This document shows, piece after piece, positions 43,047 through 44,270 of a DNA stretch of 44,270 bases. Under the pieces are notes generated by a model. The model made no database searches. It was not told where the DNA came from and saw only the letters and a program-made list of their open reading frames with translations. Source of the DNA: Acidovorax sp. Leaf78 (GTDB lineage: Bacteria; Pseudomonadota; Gammaproteobacteria; Burkholderiales; Burkholderiaceae_C); assembly GCF_001422735.1 (NCBI RefSeq), contig NZ_LMLZ01000014.1, forward strand, positions 1-44,270, written 5' to 3'. Made by a program: the position numbers and the translations under genes. Position 1 is the first letter of the stretch. Each line of letters opens with the position of its first letter.

Positions 43047-44006
43047 ATGACCCTGCTCTTCATCGCCGATCCCCTGCACAGCTTCAAGATCTACAAGGAC
43101 ACCACCTTCGCCATGATGCGCGAGGCCCAGCGCCGGGGCCACACGCTGGCGGTGTGCGAGCCCCAGCACATCTCCTGGCAGCGCGGCGGCAAGGTCATGG
43201 CCCAGGTCACCGACATCCGCCTGACGGGCGATGCCACCGACTGGTACGAGGCGCAGCCCGAGCGCACCGCCGAGCTGGTGGAGTTCGATGCCGTGCTGAT
43301 GCGCAAGGACCCGCCTTTTGACAGCGAGTACTTCTACGCCACCCACCTGCTGGAGCAGGCCGAGCGCGAAGGCGCACGCGTGTTCAACAAGCCCCGGGCA
43401 CTGCGCGACCATCCCGAGAAGCTGGCGATCATGGAGTTTCCCCAGTTCATCGGGCCGACGCTCGTCACGCGCAGCGCGGCGGACATCCAGCGCTTTCATG
43501 CCGAGCATCGCGACATCATCCTGAAGCCGCTGGACGGCATGGGCGGCATGGGCATCTTCCGCGTGGGGCCTGATGGCCTCAACCTGGGCAGCATCACAGA
43601 GACGCTGAACCGCAACGGCACGCAAAGCGTGATGGTGCAGAAGTTCTTGCCGGAAATTGTCGAGGGCGACAAGCGCGTGCTGGTCATCGGCGGCAAGCCG
43701 GTGCCTTATTGCCTGGCGCGCATCCCGCAAGGTACGGAAGTGCGCGGCAATCTTGCTGCAGGTGGCAAGGGCGTGGCCCGCCCCCTGTCGGCACGCGACC
43801 AGGAGATTGGTGAGGCACTGGGCCCCATCCTGCAAGCGCGCGGCCTGCTGCTGGCGGGCGTGGACGTCATCGGCGACTGCGTCACCGAGATCAATGTCAC
43901 CAGCCCCACCTGCTTCCAGGAGATCTTTGATCAGACAGGCTGCGATGTGGCTGCGCTCTTCATTGATGCACTGGAAGCTGCCATGAAGGCACCAGCTGCT
44001 TTGTAG
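43047..44006 (+). CDS. gshB: Glutathione synthase GshB
   Basis: GshB (319 residues) joins gamma-glutamylcysteine and glycine with ATP, the second step of glutathione synthesis. It is an ATP-grasp enzyme: FIADPLHSFKIYKDTTFAMM at the start, FNKPRALRDHPEKLAIMEFP, the ATP-binding IILKPLDGMGGMGIFRV, and the RIPQGTEVRGNLAAGGKG loop, with metal ligands near INVTSPTCFQEI. Length equals E. coli GshB. It appears to have its own promoter (42963-42990) in the 127-base gap after benE. Downstream come the tandem promoters at the right edge. Confidence 0.96.
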   Translation: MTLLFIADPLHSFKIYKDTTFAMMREAQRRGHTLAVCEPQHISWQRGGKVMAQVTDIRLTGDATDWYEAQPERTAELVEFDAVLMRKDPPFDSEYFYATHLLEQAEREGARVFNKPRALRDHPEKLAIMEFPQFIGPTLVTRSAADIQRFHAEHRDIILKPLDGMGGMGIFRVGPDGLNLGSITETLNRNGTQSVMVQKFLPEIVEGDKRVLVIGGKPVPYCLARIPQGTEVRGNLAAGGKGVARPLSARDQEIGEALGPILQARGLLLAGVDVIGDCVTEINVTSPTCFQEIFDQTGCDVAALFIDALEAAMKAPAAL

Positions 44007-44049
44007 GCGAATTTCTCCACTATCTGTAGCGAAGCGCCCAAAACGGTGC

Positions 44050-44234
44050 TATAGTCGAGGGCTTCGCTACTGAGACGGTTCTGCAGAGATTGCAGGGGAT
44101 GTTGAAGTTCAGGAGGTTGGCGGTGATGAGGGCTTTGGCCGTTGTTGTTGCGGATCTTCTGGTTGGGTGGCGAAGAAAGTTTGGTTTTGAGTTGCAAGCG
44201 GGATAAAAACCGGTATATAATTCAAGGCTTCGCT
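44050..44234 (+). promoter_or_regulatory. Two tandem strong promoters, probably of a stable-RNA operon
   Basis: P1 has -10 TATAGT (44050-44055) with a weak -35; P2 has -35 TTGCAA (44192-44197), an 18-base spacer and -10 TATAAT (44216-44221). In both, exactly five bases after the -10 box, comes the same GC-rich GCTTCGCT, so the start regions are duplicated. Tandem strong promoters with GC-rich start regions are typical of rRNA operons under stringent control. No rRNA or tRNA is visible before the window ends. An alternative is a protein gene starting at ATG 44244 or 44256 after GGAGGA (44239-44244). Confidence 0.55.
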
Positions 44235-44270
44235 GAACGGAGGATGTGTCGAGAGATGCAGAATTCGGAA

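Noticed and set aside
44227..44270. tRNA gene (Ser- or Tyr-like GGAGGA start) at the right edge
   Set aside because: After GGAGGA the conserved T8 and D-stem/D-loop positions do not fit, and the sequence ends before a fold can be judged.
1..44270. CRISPR array, prophage or integron
   Set aside because: No regularly spaced direct repeats, phage structural genes, integrase or attC-like array was seen; the dispersed palindromes are far apart and not in arrays.

Overview
The window looks like chromosomal DNA of a high-GC betaproteobacterium of the order Burkholderiales, most likely family Comamonadaceae (Acidovorax-like). I infer this from protein sequence character and gene order (fur divergent from bamE, then dapB, exbB/exbD, leuS, lptE; hpf-ptsN-hprK; trkA-trkH; gshA, kup, gshB), from uniformly GC-rich codon use, and from short dispersed palindromes of a kind I associate with this family. 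No database search was possible. Most of the window is core genome: about 39 protein genes and no visible rRNA, tRNA, CRISPR or prophage.

Layout. 1-100: tail of a probable IS110-type transposase. 170-6570, all on the minus strand: corA, a HolD(psi)-like gene, rimI, tsaB, an EamA exporter and a chemoreceptor. 6.8-13.2 kb is an envelope region: dacB (PBP4), a SemiSWEET sugar transporter, an alpha/beta-hydrolase lipoprotein, an SGNH esterase lipoprotein, an OmpW porin, and a second SGNH-like lipoprotein that has lost three catalytic residues. 13.3-16.0 kb (minus): purE-purK-tsaC operon. Then cnoX (thioredoxin-TPR chaperedoxin), a YscW-META lipoprotein, purC (minus) and an MFS transporter. 20.8-22.8 kb: hpf, ptsN, hprK (ribosome hibernation and nitrogen-PTS/kinase regulation). 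23.1-32.2 kb: fur / bamE-dapB-exbB-exbD-leuS-lptE, an arginase gene on the opposite strand, then holA. 32.3-33.4 kb: an atypical lower-GC gene with an HEIGHH zinc-protease motif and a small unknown gene. 33.5-44.0 kb: proA, then trkA-trkH, gshA, kup, benE, gshB, i.e. two potassium uptake systems interleaved with both glutathione synthesis genes. The last 230 bases hold two strong tandem promoters that probably drive a stable-RNA operon just outside the window.

The most interesting signals are: (1) a gene next to rimI that resembles a degenerate uracil-DNA glycosylase but carries an N-terminal peptide like that of E. coli HolD, so it may be the unrecognised psi subunit of DNA polymerase III; (2) a roughly 48-base palindromic repeat (family A) in seven places, three to four of them inside genes and read in frame (purK, cnoX, leuS, perhaps exbB); (3) a second, longer mosaic element (family B) with conserved ends and variable middles, directly after the stop codons of five genes and once supplying the stop codon; (4) paired SGNH lipoproteins, one apparently active and one a pseudoenzyme, flanking ompW.
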